The translations under genes and the position numbers were made by a program. Shown here piece after piece: positions 32,346-46,549 of a stretch of 64,000 bases of DNA. The stretch comes from Climacium dendroides (taxonomy: Eukaryota > Streptophyta > Bryopsida > Hypnales > Climaciaceae): assembly GCA_950106755.1 (NCBI GenBank), contig OX467090.1, forward strand, positions 16,429,489-16,493,488. The letters run 5' to 3'. Under the pieces are notes generated by a model. It searched no databases. It was not told the DNA's origin and was given only the letters and a program-made list of their open reading frames with translations. Numbering within the stretch: position 1 is the first letter of the stretch; every line of letters begins with the position of its first letter.

Positions 32346-33000
32346 TCTATTTAGAGTAGGGATCATCACAATCCTAGCATAGATACGGCTACATTTTTTG
32401 ATGAATTCATGGAAATGATTTCACACATGTACAATTTTAAATTTTGTTGCATTCACAGAGGGTGGGAGCAGACTCTATAAACATCAGTATTGAAATGTAT
32501 GGAATTCAGCCTAAATGCATGACTAAAACCCTAATCATATTTTGCAACGCTATATTGCACAAACAAATATGTTTCGCATATACAATCTCTGGTCTTCCAC
32601 CTCTTTCCCAAAATCCCAATCACTACCATTTCAAAAAATAAATTTACAAATTTAAAATACATGAAGTAAAACCCCTAAGGATAAAAGTAGATGTCTATCC
32701 CATTTGTTTGTGGTAGACAGTAAACCCTGCCCTTCAGCTTGGCTGACCCTTCTATATATGTGCTTTTAGACTAGCACTTATCCTAAACGTTAATTGTTAT
32801 GGGATATGTAGAAGCCATAGTTCTCTAAACTCAAGTTACCCACCTTAAACAACACAATGAAGTTCTCTCAAATCCATGAGGGTTTGCTTTATTCAAAGTT
32901 TTTCAAACCTATTTCTTTGTAGTAGGATAAGTACGTGCTTAAAATGTACACATAATTTTACAAGTTTCAGGAATCAACATCTAAGGATTAGAATTTAACC
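32346..33000. other. Non-coding right arm of the MULE
   Basis: AT-rich. No supported gene. Confidence 0.45.
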
Positions 33001-33179
33001 ACGGTTATAGGGTCCACGGTCATAGGTCACAAAAATTACTATAAATAGTAAGTTTTTGGATGGAAAAAAATATGGATGAAATTTTTTCCCCAAAATATCC
33101 TTTTGTTGCTCACGGCTCACAAACTTCACGCTCACAGCTCACAAGCTCACCGCTCCACGCTCGCCTGCTAGCGTCGTTG
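33001..33179 (-). repeat. Right terminal inverted repeat of the MULE
   Basis: Inverse counterpart of 24080-24190. It ends GCTCGCCTGCTAGCGTCGTTG, contains CACGGTCATAGGTCAC and a series of GCTCAC repeats (33110-33155), and is followed by TTTCCTTTAG. Confidence 0.8.
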
Positions 33180-33189
33180 TTTCCTTTAG

Positions 33190-36100
33190 TACATTGTAAA
33201 CACCTCTTTTTAACCATTTTCATTAGAAAGATCCTTAAAATTGAGCAAAAAGTAAAAAAAAAAAGAAAATTCTGAGACCTTAGTGACAAATACAGGGCTC
33301 ACAATAATCTATATGGTGTGACAACCCTATAGCCATTTCCTTTATTCACCATGTCAACAATTATGATGCTTTATTCATGCATTATGTTATCACATCATTT
33401 TTCCCTCTCATGAGACGCTCTCTATTCCTTCTCCTTTTTTTCCTCCCAGAGCTTCTTTATATACCCTCTCCCTACGGTTCTTGGCTTGCATGTAGTTATC
33501 CAAAACCCAGAGGGGTGGTTGCCTCCTTCTAACTACCCATTTCCTACCGCTTATTCTCTTACCAACTATCCAGAAAGCTAAAATAACTACTTAAAGAACA
33601 CCACATGGATAGGCCATGGAACTGGACTCTTCTTGAATTGCCACAATGACGAGCACAATGATCAACCTAAGCCATAAAAATTTGGTTGTAACAATAACTA
33701 GGTATCTATTTGCACAATTAATTAAAACTAATTAATAGTTCTTAGAGTATATTTTTAATTTTCCATAGTTTGACATTGATATTGGAAAAAAAAACTACAA
33801 CTTTTGTGATATTTATCAAAAGAATGTGAAACAAAGTGCCCATGTTGACAATACTTTGAAGTTAAAAAAAAACTAACCAAATTTTATTTTAGTAGTTTAT
33901 GTTTTTGAATATTTTCTTTTGAAGTCTAGTTTTAGCATCATAAATTTTATTTTGAAAATAATTGATTGTGATTTTCCTATTCAAGATTTTGTACAAATGT
34001 GTCCATTGCAATCTTGACTTTCCATAGTATTAAGGCTCTTAAAAATGAACCTCATATGCAGTAGATCTTGGAGGAAAAATTACATTAGAAATTCATTTAA
34101 AAAAAATTTAAAATAGATTTTAAGAAGCCATGAAGTAATTGAGGTTATGCATGTTAGACTTTATCCTTATATTTTTTTGGTGTCCAACTTTGTAGATTTG
34201 ACATGTAAAATGAGGATTGAAAGATTTTAAATCACTTTTGTAGTTTTAATGCCCTCATGGTCAAACATTATAATCTTTCAATCCATAAGTGATATTGTTG
34301 TGTTTTTTTATCCTACGTGATCTCTAATATATCTAGTTTGAATTTGTATAGTTACAATTCCGAAAAAATTGATATAATTTATCAAAACGTTGAGTTTTTG
34401 TTCAATTTAGAGCAAATTCCTAAAAGCTCAAAGAAGGTCTTGGTTATTTAGGGGTTAAAGTATTTTGGTTTAGGTTGTGACATTAACTAAACGAAATGGC
34501 ATTACAAAAATTTGAACCCTATAAAAAGTTGTTTGACTTCCGCCCATGGTGCAAATATAGGAAAAAAAAATTAATTTAATTTTTTTTTTAAATCACCAAT
34601 TTAATGTGGCTCTAAGAGTGCCATGTCAAATTCCTAATAATAATAACAATAATAATTTTTGTTGTTGTAATTGCATTGTTGCCATATAGTCTTATGACTT
34701 TCCATAGGACTAAAAATTTTTGTAATGGATAAAACAAAGCACATGACATCCTAATAATCCAAGTCAAGTAGGGTTTAACTTCTAAACATCCAAAGTCTTT
34801 TAGAATTCACAATTTTCAAAAAAATCATCATCAAGTACTATTTGGAAGAGTATCTTGGAATTCATATACAAATAAAAGTTGTAGATTTTGAATTTTAGAT
34901 CCATCTATACAGTGAGATTCACCAATGCTATCCCTAATATTTTTCTATAAATTTTGAAAGGAGAATATTAAAATTCCTTTTAAGTTTGATTACAAGCAAA
35001 ATATTATCATTTTTTGAGTGCAATTTGTTGGAATAGATTTGCAATTTAACCATTCTTCTCACACTACAGTTTGTTGAAATTTTTGTGTTCATAAAATCTA
35101 TGACCTCATTTTTGCAAATCCAATTTTGAACTAGAGTCAATGCAATTTGAGTTTGGTCAACCACTTTACATACTTTTACTTTTATAATTTTAGAAAAATA
35201 TATGTAATCTAGTAACACCAAATCCAACCATAAGATAGGACAACAACTTGATAATATACCTCTACAAATTAAGATGACTTTTATCCAACTAAAGCAATAT
35301 AGGAGGAAGTCCTTAAACAGTGCAAGCATTTATAATGGATTTTATATCCATAATGAGTGCATATGATTGCTCAAATGGATTTCATTTTTTGAGGTAAGAA
35401 AAATTGATTGCAAGTAAGTGATTATAGAACAATGAATAGTGCTTTGGGACTATTATTATATGTCATATATGAATTAGGAATGTATCATTTAATTGTCAAT
35501 ACAAAATTCAAAAAGACAATAAGAATGAAGAAGTAAATATTAATTTCAAAGTACATATTTCTCTTGCTCAATTTAGGACAATACATTCATGCATTATGGA
35601 ACTTTCATGAATATACTAAGCATCCTATTAATTTTTTGGGGGATTCTTTTGCTCTTTTCAAAAGCACAAGTTAATTCATTACTTGCTCAAGTCTATAACC
35701 ATCAATATCAACCTATAGACTCTTCACTTTGAAAAATTGTATCTAATCCATTTTAAGTCAGAAAATTACAATTCAAATTGCAATTTGTTTCTTTTCCATT
35801 TCCCTCTACCAAAGAAAAAATTGGAAATCATGGACTAGCTAGTTTCTTCCACATTTGTTTCTCTCCTTAAATTTGCCATTCTTGAGCCTTGTACCTCAAT
35901 GAGAATAACGAAAATTAGAGTTCCAATCTATTAGTCGTCCAGAAATTGGACGTCGGAGCGCTTCAAACCACACAAAGATCCTCTACTTCACCTCTTCCGC
36001 ATTAACCACAAGAACCACGACCCCTGCCAACATAATTATAATGTTTCTTCAATCTCAAGAAAATTTTGACTAACACTGAGAGGCACAAGTAGCATAAACC

Positions 36101-36786
36101 TCTTCAACAATTTACAGATCGAGTTCAGGACAGATGAATAACGAAGTCAGCCACGCACGTGTATAGTACACCAACAGGGTTACACAATCTCAAAGCACAT
36201 ATTTTCATGTTATTCAAACCCCAAAGAACCGAGAATCTAATGGTTTTAAAATGACAAAGTCGATTGATTGTACGGAGAAAATGAGAATTAATTCAAATGC
36301 TGTCGAATTTTTTATTGATGACCAGAATCAAGGAAGAACACTGACTTGCAGTTTTGGTCAATCTATGTATAAAAAGAACTACTCTAGACAAAATAGAATG
36401 AGTCTTACTCAAAGCTGCTTTAGAAAACAATCAAACTCACTTCAAACTTCATTCTTCTTGTTCCTCAAAGAGTTCAACAACTCTTACGAAAATTGTCCCC
36501 ATAATATATACCTGGCAATCTGGTAGCAACAAGAGAAACCCAAATCTTCATGTTAAATCCGCCCACTCCTGATGAGCTTGGACTTGTCCGGCCGGTTCAG
36601 CTGCATTTCCTGAACATATATTCATACCCACACTTTTAGTCTCCATGGCCAGAAAATTTTGTACAACGTTGACATATGGAGTTCACGTTGCATTGGACAC
36701 AAATTTATGTCTTATTGCGTCCATAATAATACTAATTCTAATCTCATTACGCATTGTCTAGTTATTAGGAGAGACAAAACTTGAAT
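33190..36786. other. AT-rich intergenic DNA without recognisable genes
   Basis: Long A/T runs and short random ORFs. The ORF at 34934-35329 (-) has the residue make-up of AT-rich noise. 36251-36786 probably includes the 3' untranslated part of the kinase gene on the minus strand. Confidence 0.5.
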
Positions 36787-37871
36787 TCACGATTTCGAAC
36801 AATGTTCACCTTTCACATCAGCAAGCACTTTGCAAATCTTCGAAAAGCTGGGTCTCTGCTCCGGATCAGCATGCCAACAAAGTTCGATGAGCGCCCTCAA
36901 TTTTGAATCTAAAAGAAGAGGCAGCCGTGGTCTACCCCCGGAAAGCACCTCATCCCAGTCTGATGCTTTCAAATTTTCGAACGGTGTATTTCCTGTTATA
37001 ATCTCGTAACAGGTCATGCCAAAACTATAGATATCTGCCTCTTTCGACCATGCCAGCGCTTTCGACTCCGAGGTCCGATGATTGAGTTGAGACAGTATCT
37101 CCGGAGCTCTCCAGAAGCCCGTACCCAAAACTCCCACGGAGCATTCAAAATCAGCTACAAAGCATCGAAAGTCTTCTCGAGCAGGATTGTCTCCACTGAC
37201 GAGGATATTGGCGGCCTTCAAGTCCCTGTGCAGGATGTTGCGAATGTGCAGACTTCGCATTCCTTCTGCAATCTGGAGCATGATTTGGACTGAGGTGGAG
37301 AATGCAAAAGGTGAGGGTGTCACTATTTGTTGATGGATGAGGCGACGTAAATCACCCCAATGACGGGGAAACACAAATGCACATCGGCCATCTTCGAGGA
37401 ATTTCACACCCAGGGCGGTACAAAGGACAGGAGATGGATGGTCCAGGTAAATGCCTCCAAACTGCAGCACATCAGGTTGGAGCCAAGTTTGCGAAGGAAA
37501 AGCATGCTTGAAAACCTTGAGCACAAGGTTTGTTTGGGTGCCTCGGGAGGGTGTTCCAAGAACTTCGAAAATTTCTGCCTGCCCTCCTTCTGCAAGTTTT
37601 TCACCGGTGCGAAGGGAGTCATACCCCGTCAACCCATTCAAATCTAGGTAGTCGAGCAAGCAAACTTGAAGACATCTGATGTTGTGGTCGTGGGATGTTC
37701 CTTGCTCGAGGTCCAGCTCGGGCAGATCCTTGGAAGGCTCCCTCACCTCAGTCCAGTCTGGTATCGATGAGAGTCCAAATTCCTCCGTGCTCTTGATTAT
37801 TGGAGACATCTTTTGATAATCCCGAGGAAAATCAAGACTAGGATAATGGTTCCCGGTCAGCAAGTCATATC
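36787..37871 (-). CDS. Kinase-domain exon, atypical DFE motif
   Basis: The acceptor is TGGCAG before 37871; the stop is at 36787. The glycine loop reads GEKLAEGGQAEIFEV, the lysine lies in LVLKVFKH, the catalytic loop is HRDLKAANIL, the activation start is VADFECSVG with Glu in place of Gly of DFG, then GTGFWRAPEIL, then EADIYSFGMTCYEIITG. All core catalytic residues except the DFG glycine are present, so activity is possible but not assured. The C-lobe is complete (CWHADPEQRPSFSKI). The protein ends shortly after, as is usual for the family. Confidence 0.85.
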
Positions 37872-40800
37872 TGCCATTACACATCACAGCATTGAATAAG
37901 GACGTTCAAACGTTACAAACATTGTGGCATGGGGTGATTTCTAGTAGTGTCTGTAACGTGATCATTAATTACTGATTGTAACTTATAATTAATTGCTACT
38001 TATTACTGTCTGATCAATTTTGTTGAACTGGTGACATTCCACCAAACCAAAAATGGTGAGTGGTGACATCTATCTTCACAAGGGTCTAATTTTAGGCCAC
38101 AAAGTAGGATTTTTGGTTTGGGTTTCAGGTGGTGCCGCCAGAACCGCATCAAAATAATGGAACATCGCCAATTTAACAAAATTGAGACTTTATGCTTGGG
38201 ATGGCATACATGCATAATTGTAGAGTCTTGGGGGGTGGTAATAGCTTACACCGGCTGCGTCGGTTGAAGTAGTGGGGTCGATGACCTAGAAGAATCCATG
38301 CAGAGGATGTCCTCAAGGCATGCTTGAAATCTTTTGATGTCGTTCCTGTTGGGGTTGATTTTAGCAGCCACATTGATGTCTTGCGTGGCCTCTGCATATC
38401 TGGCCAGCACACACTTGACCATGGCTCGATCAAGCAGAGTGGATGCTAATCCATCCGTGTTGGAGTTAAGAGCGCGATCAGAGTCCAGTAAAGCACGATC
38501 AAAGTCCAGTAAAGCGCCATCAAACTCCCCAAGCAAGAACTTGATGCAACCTCCAGTACTGCTCGATCATTCCAGGCACAAAATTAATTAGATTCCAACC
38601 ATATAAGACGTCCATACCATCTCAAAAGGAAATTAATTGTATTCCTTGCTTACAATACCTTCGGCATAATTTATTATTTCACTAGATGGTGCATTTATCA
38701 TAATTACCTGTGAATTGTACTAGACTGTGAGCTGCTCCCAGTAGATAGATGACCTTCACTCAAATCATGCAGTGCTCTCTGCCAGTATTCTCTGTTCCTC
38801 GATGACGGACACATGGGGATGAAGCGCAGGGAATGAGCACCGTTAAAGGTAGAAATTTCCGACGCTGACAAATTTTGGAATTGGATGATGACCTTGTTCC
38901 TGCACTCAATCATCTCCACCTGCAAAACACTGTAGACAAATGGATATATTGATGCAGAGCTTCCTCAATCCCACACTAAACAAATGCAAAGGATAAAAGT
39001 ACTCAACCAAACTTCTTCCCATCTGGAACTGGACTACTTAAGCTTAATGTCCAAGGACAGTGTGCTTCTCATATCTCGTATTTTAACCTTAATCAGTTAC
39101 TTACCCCTTCCAGTACTCAACAAGAAGTTGCTGCTTGGTCTTGAGGTCTAGTTTTGTCATCTTCATTGCTAATGCTGGGATCTTTTGTAATCCGTCCTGT
39201 AAAATCTCTGCAACATTCAAATCGTTTGTCTGTTATTTGGCAAAACTCGACCATCTGAAATCTCAAGATCCAAAACTTAAAGTTCACTAGTCTAGTAAAA
39301 AAGAATTCTTTATCAACTCATTCACATGAGTGCCATAATTTGCTAATACATACAGTCACCGATGGCAAGTACCATACCTTTTAGGGAAGGTTTTGAAGGG
39401 GCTGTAACACAAGTAGATTCATCACTCCTCAGTACAAGTGAGATCCCATCAAACTCAACAACTTTGGCAGCATGATAGTGTGAGTCTTCAACACCCTTGA
39501 GTTCTTCAATAGGAATAGAAATATGCAGTTTGTCAAGGTTTCTACGTCCCTGCAATGCACTCCACATAGTTAGGCTCAATGATAGGGACTAAAGATAATG
39601 AAGCACATTGCAAACTATGTTGACTATTTCCAATGCAAGTTTTTGAATGAAACTAGGCTATTATTGAAAGGTGCAAATTCATACAATACTTCAAATTGCT
39701 TAAAATCACCTTAGATGGGAGTCCAGTACTTCTTAGAGTAGTACTGAAGTCGTACAATAAATAACCACGTAGATTTTCAAACTCCGTATCTTCTCCAATG
39801 TGCCAATCGCATTTGCCTTTATTTTTCAAAGAGAGAATTTATTTAGTTGAATTGAACCAAGTACAAGTGGAATCATATTCATCTAATAAGAACTTGAATT
39901 GATATGAATTTTCAAACCAAAAATGTAAAATCGTCAGTAGGTGGGGGTCATGACCATCTTAAAAAGGTTCAAAATTAATGACCTACTACCATAATCCCAT
40001 TTGATGAGTGTTATAAAAGCACAAGTTCTACATCCTAAAAGCACTTTTTTAATTAGTTGAAGCTACAACTTATTTTAACAAGTATTTATTCATAATTTTT
40101 TCACCTAAATCAACATTTATTCAACCACATCTTTATTAACCTTAAATTGTTCATAAATAGATGTGAATTTGTTGTCATTCTTTGACAATAGCACTCAATA
40201 ACTAATCCAAAGTACATGACTTACACACTTCACGCAATGTTTGATATTCGTAGGATCTTGTAGATGACGAAATTGAGAGACATGAGATAATGCGCCGATT
40301 GACTCTAGAGACTCTAGAGTACGAAATTGATGTTGTAATATGTGCTCCATTCAAGTCTAGACCATACATAGTAATTCCAGTCCCTGCATATAAGAATGCA
40401 TAAAGCAATTTTATCAATTATATACCACATTTAACTACTTTTGGACTTTTGAAGGTCCAAAATTAATATTGACCATCGAAGGAAAAAAATTGATAATTTG
40501 AAGATAATGCTAAACATTGTGAGATCAATGCAAAACATCAGCAAATTAGTAAAAATATCAAGAGATCTCCAAATGTTATTATACAAAGATCTCTAAATGT
40601 TTTGTCTAGAATTCAATGAATAGTCCAAAAATAGTTAAATGTGGCATTTACTCTCTTAACATCAATTGAATTAATCATATCATATCCATGAATTTTTCGA
40701 ACATCATCCGCACAAATGAAGGCTATAAACAACATCCTAAATACAAAATGTAAATTAATCAACCAATTGATTGATTTGAGCCACATTGCTACCTTAGTAC

Positions 40801-41612
40801 AAATCTCTTCCTCAACAATACATTATTCCAATATATATTTGGTTGAATTGTCTCAAACTCACAAGTCCAAACTAACTTACTCTTTTTATTCCACCTCATT
40901 GCAATGTTTATGGGCACGTCACCTTCTTTTAATCTAAGGAAATGGAAGCTATCACCTACATTCATGCACAAAAAATCAATCATTAATAGTGTGAAAACAA
41001 GGGACATATGTTCCTTGCTCAACAAAGCATCTTGTTATATATAGAGCAACCACCAAAAGATGATTCCTATATTTTCAAATGCATAATATAACAATACAAA
41101 GTAAAGAGGCAGTTCCAAAAAGCATTTTAAGAACTTTTTAAGATTCTCAATCAAAGAGCAATAATCAAGTACTACCAAGAAGAGGATGCTAAACAGGTCT
41201 TACCATTATAATAGAAAATTCCCCACGTTCTAATTTGAAAAGTAAATCTATTTTCTATAGAGCAACACTTCTTGAAAAGTTCTCCGATCTCGGCTAGAAC
41301 ACATGAGTCAATAGACAACAATGCTTGTATTTCTCCTAAACCCCTCCAATAAGTCCACGGTCCTCTTCCAAACCTTTGTAAAAAATCCATCAACCACCTC
41401 CAAATCCTAAAAGGTGGCCTACTAGAAAAGAATAGTGTAACATAAACTTTGACTTCACTTGAAGCACTATCTCTTACAAGAGGCAATCTGCTCTCTTCCA
41501 TTGGTGGGCGGTTAATAAAGATACCATTTAAAGCACGCCTTGAAGTTGCATCTAATATCACATCCAATTTTGCATTTTGTTTCCTATACAATATCCAGGG
41601 GTCTTGTGCCAT
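36787..41612 (-). CDS. Multi-exon protein kinase gene with TPR-like section
   Basis: This is the best candidate for an ordinary host gene. Exons, read right to left with GT-AG edges, are about 41612-41204 (starts MAQDPWILYRKQN), 40955-40793, 40722-40652 (phase uncertain), 40384-40224, 39550-39380 (LDKLHISIPIEELKG), 39209-39105 (LDLKTKQQLLVEYW), 38921-38709, about 38559-38264 and 37871-36787. The exon near 38264-38559 contains TPR-like helices (DGALLDFDRALLDSDRALNS; AEATQDINVAAKINPN). The last exon is the kinase domain. The N-terminal exons have no domain I can name. The product is probably a cytoplasmic Ser/Thr kinase of the TKL type. One exon joint breaks phase in my model, so either an exon edge is wrong or the 5' part is decayed. 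Confidence 0.6.
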
Positions 41613-44600
41613 AGTCGCTAAAAGCTATCTTAATGTTAAGTTGCCCTAATTCGCTAATATGTAAGACGATGAGCTTGCTCTCTTTTTAGACCAATCTTCT
41701 AATCTTATCTAAAAATTTAAATACACTATTGTTTCAAGGCAAAGACAAATTCAATACCAAAAGTTCAAAATCTTAGGTTTTGTAATCTTCTAAAAATGAG
41801 TGTAGAAGAGTTCCATAGTGAATACCATCATAAATGCATAGACTATAAAAACAACCTATAAATAAGCATAGAAATTAACTACTCTAGCTTGAAAAGAATT
41901 TGCAACATAACAAGCGGAATCAAACATAATATATAATACAAATATAAAATTGTTCTTTTAACCTTTTTTGAGCTTTTTATTTTTAGCTTTTTAATTTTAC
42001 ACTCTTATTTTTAGACTATTAATTTTAGACTTTTATTTTTAGCCTTTAGTTTAGTCTTTTATTTTAGTTTGGTTTTTAATTTGTAATGTTGTAATTTTAG
42101 CTTCCTATCCTAAAATGTTTTTTCTATTAAAAATAATTATGTTTAAAAATAAATAATTAATGTGCTCAATGCCCCCAAATAAAGTGATAGTAATTTTATG
42201 GGCCTTGTTAAGAGACATTGATGCTCCTTTGACAGGGAACTTTGAGAGAAGGCAAGGGAACATAATTGAAACTAATTCTCTATTGATTTTTGGATTTTGA
42301 GGATTCACAATATTGTCAAATAATTGAACTTCATTTGCATTTGGAAATGCGCAAGTATGAAAATAATTCATTAAGGTGCAAAATTTTGTTGAGGTGGTTT
42401 GTGGCAAGCATAAACTTGAAGGTGCAATGTCTACAATCATGAGTGATCTCCTTTTGTTTGAGTTGGATTGACGTACTATGAAAATTACTATCAACAAGCA
42501 AGCATTTGATTTGAATGTATTTTGTGACTTTGTGACTTGTTGGTGACTTATTAATTTATATACAACTAAAATGTATACTTTTGGACTTAATGATGTTGTT
42601 ATTCTACTTGAGAGTGGAGATGCATGGCTACAGAGATTGGGGAACTTGGCATTGGATTTGTCTCTCAATTTGAAGCGTAAGATATTTTGATTAGTTTCAT
42701 TGCTCTAGTTGGTGGAGCGAGTAGGCGTTGGCAAAGTTAGTATTAGGTTTTGGTGAAACTTTGTGCTTGGAGATCATGGATGAGAGTTGTTTAAAGGACT
42801 TGTTTCATTAGGCAAGCTAATAATTAGCATGTGATTGCTCCTAATCACAATGTGCCAAAAGAAGTACACACTCTTTTCCTAGTATTTCCTCCCCCTTGCC
42901 TTCCAAAAATCAAAAGTTGTTGATTTTTGTTTAAGAAAAAATCCCTGCCCCTTCCTATTAGGATACAACACATGTATGGATACTGGTATAGGTACCATAT
43001 TGCTATGGATACGGATTGAGATATGATATAGGTACAAATACAATATCATGGGATATATCCCACTTTGAATGTCATAGCACATGTGATGACAAAATTACAA
43101 AGAAAGGGGTGGGGATTTGTGGCAGTGGGGTGGGGATTTGTAGCAGTGGAGTGGGGAGTGGGGGAGAACAAGATCAATTGAACTAAAGTGAAATTTAATT
43201 TAGTTGAAAGTTTTTTACAAAAATGGGGTGGAAATTGAAAATTAAATTGAATTGGAAATTTTTTGAGCTCATTGTCATTGTGATAGTTTGTAACAATGAG
43301 TTCAAGAAAGACAATATCTACCTCATAATGACTATGTATCAAATTGCTATAGATGGCTATAGAGATTTGTTGAAAACCCTAATGTAAAAATTTGCAATTG
43401 TAGTGACTATCTTAAATGCATTTCTAGTCGCTTCATCGATTCATGGACAATCAAGATGAGAATAAAAGTTTACGTAGGTGACTACCCTCAATGTTTGCAA
43501 TTTTCCAATTTTTGTATTTAATTGTACATTTTGTTAGAATTAGTGATAATTTTTGTGTTTCTAGAGCCTTAATTTTGGTTGGAACAAGTTTGAATGACTT
43601 CAAGGGCCTTTAGGTCCCAATGAGTTTTTTAGCATTTTTTAAATTTTGCTCTTGCATTTGGTGTGTAGTTTGCAATTCACTTCTATTGAAGTTGTAGAGA
43701 CTTGATGCAAAAACTTGATGACTAATCTCATAGTGCATTCCTTGTTCTTAATTTCTTTTTTTCTCATGAAATTTCTTTACATTGAAATTAAATAAAATAG
43801 GCATCTGCATGGTAGTCATTTATACTTTCCATGAGAACCTTTTTGTTTTTCCCACTCTATGTGCATGTATTGAGTGTTGTGATTGGTATAAAAATAAAAT
43901 CAAAATCAAAACAAGAAGATCATCCATCAAGGTGTAAACAATTGCTTTTAGTCTTGAATTCAACTCTCATGTTAGGTTGTTTAGAAGTTAGAAAAAAAAA
44001 TCTAAGATCTTTGACCATGAATGTTTGGTCATGAAATTATGTTAGGTCTGATACTTATTGTTTATTTACTTTTCATCTTTGTTATTTGAAAGGAAATTTT
44101 TGACATCCAATCATTAGTATCAAATTAGAGCTTGATTTTTTGGAGAATGTGAGTGATTTTAACTTCACCCCTTATGTCAAAACGTACATATAAGATCTTA
44201 TGGCTTTTTTTTATTTAAACTACTCTAGGGGGTGCCTAATTCTAGTCCAATTCATGCCTTTTAAGAAATGAACACTTTGTTTATGTTGATTTGTTCAAAT
44301 TCAAATGCCTTTAAAACATACTAAAGGTTTAATACCTTTATGGTTAAATCAAATTAGAAAAGTAAATCAAAACCTGGTTCAAAATAAATTCTATCTAAGC
44401 CGAATTATAGAATGCAATTTGGCCTTTCCAAAATGGTAAAGCAAGTTGAATTTTGACTTTCCTAGTGAAAGATATGGAAGGATGAAATTTGACCTCTAAC
44501 CTAACCTAAAAACTTCATCCATCAAAGTAAAATAGCAAAGCAATTCAAAATTAGTTCAAATTTTAGGGTTGAGTTATTATTTATTTTAACTATTGATTTC

Positions 44601-46549
44601 TAAGATTAAACCTAATTTTGACCAAAATTAAAGAATTTTATCCAAAATTAAGACCAAACTTCATCTAAGCTTTCTTCCTTCAAAAATGAAGTATTTTCTA
44701 AAGTAAAAGTAGGTTTTGGAATCCTCAAGAGATTCCCTAATTGATTCTAATCTTAGAATATTCTTTATTCATTCCTTAAAAATTAATTCTAATTATTCTT
44801 CTAGTCTAGCCTATTATTCTAAAATTAGTATTTTAGAGTTTTGAATGTCTATATAGAAGAAGCAAGAAACTAAACTTTTGAAAAGATAAAACACAAAATT
44901 ATTGGATTTCTAGGTGAAAAGTTTTTGATGAATGAAGTTTGTCCTCCACTTGATGGATTTAAACTTCATCTACTAATTACTTTTAGAATAAATGAGCTAA
45001 TTAATTTCTAATCTTATCCAAAAATTCCAATTGTTCTCTAGATTCCTGAATTCCTTTGATACTCCCTTTGAGATTCCTTTGGATGGAATTGAGATTTTCT
45101 CATCCAAGATTTAACTCAAACTAAGTTCATCCCCTTATAACTTTCTCCAATTTTAGTTGTTTGTTAAGTGTTATGTATTTTTAGAAAGCTCTGAGAAGTA
45201 TATAGTGTATTCTAAATTTTAAATTATATTTTTAGACTCTGACCTAAAGGTTAACCTTTAACTTCCTACTTCTAATTCTACTTAAATGAAAAAAGAAAAA
45301 GAAAATGATTCAACTAATACCTCTCCATCGACAATCCCATTGTCATAGACCACAATTATGATGGGCTTGTATAATCCTCTCCATCAATTGTGCCTTCATA
45401 CACCAATTGACGAAAGAGTTTTTAAATTTAAACTCTTTTTTTGTGTCCATTTCCTTCCTACCCTAATTCTTGAAGGAATTTAGGCAATTTGTAGTCTTTT
45501 AAATAATCTCTTTTAGCTTAGATAGAAACTATTTTTAATATTAGATATTTCTCAATAATCCCTAATTTGTCAAACACTCTTTTCTATTTGTTTATTAAAG
45601 TTTTCCTATTAGTTTAGTGGTTATATATTGGTTTTCAATTGTCCTTTTCTATTTGGCTTATTAGGCCTTATAAAACAACAATTGCCAACTAGCCTAGCTT
45701 CATAACCTCTAAAAGGAATCCAAATTAATAACTACCCCACAATTAGTGAATAGTGAAAAAATCAAATCAAATAGGATGGTCCTACCTTATTTAAGGTGAA
45801 GGCACCCATAACCAATCAAATAAGCAATTTTAGACATGTTCTTGGGCTAGTGCAAGGCAAAGCAAATATTTTCATAGTTGCATTGATAGAAATGATGAGG
45901 ATTGCAAATTTTTTGGTAATTTTATTGCTTGAACTGAAATTACTATGAATTTTAGAGGGCAAAAGTGCTCTAAACCCAAAGCCAATGTCTAGACTTTTTT
46001 AATTCCGATCATTCAAGAGCTACTTTGATTCCTGTTTATTGCTTCTTACTTTCTTGCTCACTACTTTGGAACATGTGTGATGAACTTAATTGTCCAAACC
46101 TTGAAAAGAAGAAAAAAGCACATTTCAAGCTTTGTTTGGAAATGTGTTCCAACCTTGGTTGGAAATACTGCACCCTATTGATTGCTGATAGTGGGGGCGT
46201 CGGTTAGAAATGGGTGCCTTCACCTTGATTACAAATATTGTTTCCAAAGATCTCACCTCTTTTCTTCTTGTCTACTCCAATTCCTTCCCATACTTCGTCT
46301 ATTGTCTCTTTGACTTCTCTTCTCCACACTTACACACTTAGACTCCAATCGGCTTGTTTGTGGCTGTTTTTCCTCTCTCCTTATGCTTATGCTCGATGTG
46401 TTGTTTGAGTTCTCGTGATTGGTCTTGGTATGAATAGTTCTGAAAATCAAAGGTCTTCACAATCCAAGAACCAAACCCGTAGCAACCAACAACCACACAG
46501 AGATTTAAATTAGAGACACGAAGCTTTAGAATCCCTGCAAGGTAGTCTT
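41613..46549. other. AT-rich intergenic DNA without recognisable genes
   Basis: A 187-codon ORF on the minus strand at 42105-42668 is the longest but has no domain, and the opposite strand over the same span reads equally well with stops. 43096-43160 contains a short repeat of GGTGGGGATTTGTGGCAGTG type. No other structure was seen. Confidence 0.4.

Larger units (their letters stand above)
24080..33179. mobile_element. MULE-type DNA transposon, 9.1 kb, TSD TTTCCTTTAG
   Basis: Both ends start CA...TTGCTA/GCTAGC...GCGAGC and carry the shared stretch GAGCTTGTGAGC in inverse orientation. TTTCCTTTAG occurs exactly outside the ends, at 24070-24079 and 33180-33189. A 10-bp duplication with long degenerate terminal inverted repeats fits the Mutator superfamily. 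Inside are a methyltransferase-like gene (-), a SWIM-finger protein remnant (+), a CACTA MITE, two hairpins and a 267-bp tandem array. A related end lies at 48418. The subterminal motif CCTATGACCGTGGA occurs at both ends and in the related copy. Confidence 0.85.

Noticed and set aside
34934..35329. 131-codon minus-strand ORF
   Set aside because: Residue make-up (Ile, Lys, Leu, Phe) is that of random AT-rich sequence.
42105..42668. 187-codon minus-strand ORF as a gene
   Set aside because: AT-rich composition, no domain, no splice or promoter context, and a comparable reading on the other strand.
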